Below, piece by piece: positions 9,091-9,584 of a stretch of DNA of 9,584 nucleotides (positions within the stretch are counted from its first letter, which is position 1; the number at the start of each line of letters is the position of its first letter). The position numbers were made by a program, and so were the translations under genes. This DNA is from Alphaproteobacteria bacterium. Lineage in GTDB: Bacteria; Pseudomonadota; Alphaproteobacteria; ATCC43930; CGMCC-115725. A model generated the notes under the pieces. That model had not been told where the DNA came from and did no database searches. It was given only the letters and a program-made list of their open reading frames with translations. The stretch lies in assembly GCA_028866355.1 (NCBI GenBank), contig JAGWIH010000067.1:1-9584 (forward strand), in the 5' to 3' direction.

Positions 9091-9102
9091 TGTCAGAAAG
9101 GC

Positions 9103-9131
9103 TTTACAAGCCGCGGCGAACGGCCTATATC
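9103..9131 (+). promoter_or_regulatory. Predicted rRNA operon promoter
   Basis: -35 TTTACA (9103-9108), a 17-nt spacer, then -10 TATATC (9126-9131). The GC-rich stretch AGCCGCCCGG that follows would be the discriminator, a feature associated with stringent control of stable-RNA promoters. Transcription would start near 9138, about 320 nt before 16S. Inferred by pattern and position only. Confidence 0.6.
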
Positions 9132-9139
9132 AGCCGCCC

Positions 9140-9159
9140 GGTCACCCGACGGGGTGGCC
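9140..9159 (+). other. Hairpin at the start of the rRNA leader
   Basis: GGTCACCC (9140-9147) pairs with GGGTGGCC (9152-9159) over the loop GACG, 8 bp including one U-G wobble. It would be nearly the first structure in the pre-rRNA if transcription starts near 9138. Possibly protects the 5' end; role inferred. Confidence 0.4.
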
Positions 9160-9263
9160 TCCGCGAACCAGGTTATGCCGCCACGCAGCGGTTTGGGCTG
9201 CGGGTGGTTTCGTCGGCTTCGGTGCCGAAGTTTGGCATCGCCGGCCGACGATTTGGATTGAGA

Positions 9264-9279
9264 CGCGCTCGTTGGCGCG
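9264..9279 (+). promoter_or_regulatory. Possible boxB-like hairpin in the rRNA leader
   Basis: CGCGC (9264-9268) pairs with GCGCG (9275-9279) over the 6-nt loop TCGTTG, 22 nt upstream of boxA. The position fits the boxB-boxA order of rRNA antitermination leaders, but the stem is short and GC-rich DNA makes such pairs easily. Confidence 0.3.
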
Positions 9280-9301
9280 GGCCCTTCGACGTGGAGGGTT
9301 C

Positions 9302-9313
9302 GGTCTTTGACAT
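9302..9313 (+). promoter_or_regulatory. boxA antitermination element
   Basis: GGTCTTTGACAT resembles the rrn boxA consensus TGCTCTTTAACA and the CTCTTTGACATCGTTGA form common in alphaproteobacterial rRNA leaders. In rRNA operons boxA RNA is bound by NusB and S10 (NusE) so that RNA polymerase resists Rho. It lies about 145 nt before 16S, downstream of the promoter, as expected. Confidence 0.65.
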
Positions 9314-9458
9314 CGTTGAGAAGAGGAAGGGATGCGCAGGCGGCGGCGCCTTCGGTGCCGTACGTATGCGCATTAGTAAGGAAGTCAATTCCGAGCCGAT
9401 GCAAATCGTACGATGCCAGGACTTTGCCGGACGATCCGCAAGGAGAGACCGGCGAGGC

Positions 9459-9584
9459 TAAGTTGAGAGTTTGATCCTGGCTCAGAACGAACGCTGGCGG
9501 CATGCCTAACACATGCAAGTCGAACGCACCGCAAGGTGAGTGGCGCACGGGTGAGTAACGCGTGGGAACCTGCCCTGGAGTGGG
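9459..9584 (+). rRNA. rrs: 16S ribosomal RNA, 5' partial
   Basis: GAGAGTTTGATCCTGGCTCAG from 9465 matches the conserved 16S 5' end; the base equal to E. coli position 8 is 9466, which places the mature 5' end near 9459, uncertain by a few bases. The downstream CGAACGCTGGCGGCATGCCT, ACACATGCAAGTCGAACG and GTGGCGCACGGGTGAGTAACGCGTGG are standard 16S. The variable helix 6 is very short: CACC (9527-9530), GNRA tetraloop GCAA, GGTG (9535-9538), as in many Alphaproteobacteria. The gene continues past the right edge, so only about the first 8 percent is present. Confidence 0.97.

Larger units (their letters stand above)
8978..9458 (+). other. Intergenic region and rRNA leader upstream of 16S
   Basis: 481 bp with no credible gene. 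The open frames crossing it on both strands run into the 16S gene or lack ribosome sites and family character. In order it holds a possible weak liu terminator, a short region with the small palindrome CCCGAATCGGG, the GAAAATCC inverted repeat just upstream of the promoter, an rrn-type promoter, a hairpin-rich leader of about 320 nt and a boxA element. No tRNA gene is seen. Confidence 0.75.

Noticed and set aside
9032..9310. Open frames in the rRNA leader, including a minus-strand one running 9093-9548 across the 16S start
   Set aside because: They overlap the rrn promoter, leader and 16S gene; no ribosome site or conserved protein character.

Overview
The window comes from a GC-rich alphaproteobacterium. 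The 16S rRNA 5' end at the right edge has the alphaproteobacterial pattern (AGAACGAACGCTGGCGGCAT followed by a very short helix 6). The protein families agree with this: a DUF1489 protein, a malic enzyme with a fused phosphotransacetylase domain, and a complete liu cluster. The 126 bases of 16S suggest something near Rhodospirillales but do not fix the genus.

Layout: (1) 1-1076, + strand: C-terminal part of an NADP-type malic enzyme (maeB), entering from the left. (2) 1077-1213: convergent intergenic gap with a strong GC-rich hairpin. (3) 1214-1705, - strand: a small secreted Spy/CpxP-like (LTXXQ) protein with His-rich ends. (4) 1706-2108: a gene-free divergent region. It is mostly a 273-bp segment (1812-2084) bounded by near-perfect 33-bp inverted repeats and packed with internal hairpins. 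(5) 2109-8977, + strand: a tightly packed six-gene operon, liuA-liuB-liuC-liuD-liuE plus a DUF1489 gene. Three junctions are TGATG stop/start overlaps and two have a 1-nt gap. (6) 8978-9458: intergenic region with an rrn-type promoter, a structured leader and a boxA antitermination signal. (7) about 9459-9584: start of the 16S rRNA gene.

The liu genes make one pathway. Isovaleryl-CoA from leucine is oxidised by LiuA to 3-methylcrotonyl-CoA. The biotin-dependent LiuB/LiuD carboxylase converts that to 3-methylglutaconyl-CoA. LiuC hydrates this to HMG-CoA, and LiuE cleaves HMG-CoA to acetoacetate and acetyl-CoA. Gene order matches the liuABCDE order known from Pseudomonas, but no liuR-type regulator lies immediately upstream. 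MaeB (malate to pyruvate) is metabolically adjacent because acetyl-CoA commonly controls this enzyme family, but it is not in the operon.

The pathway itself is well known. The less ordinary parts are the inverted-repeat element forming almost all of the sequence upstream of liuA, the DUF1489 gene coupled to liuE, and the direct abutment of this catabolic operon on an rRNA operon. I see no convincing new defence or mobile system.
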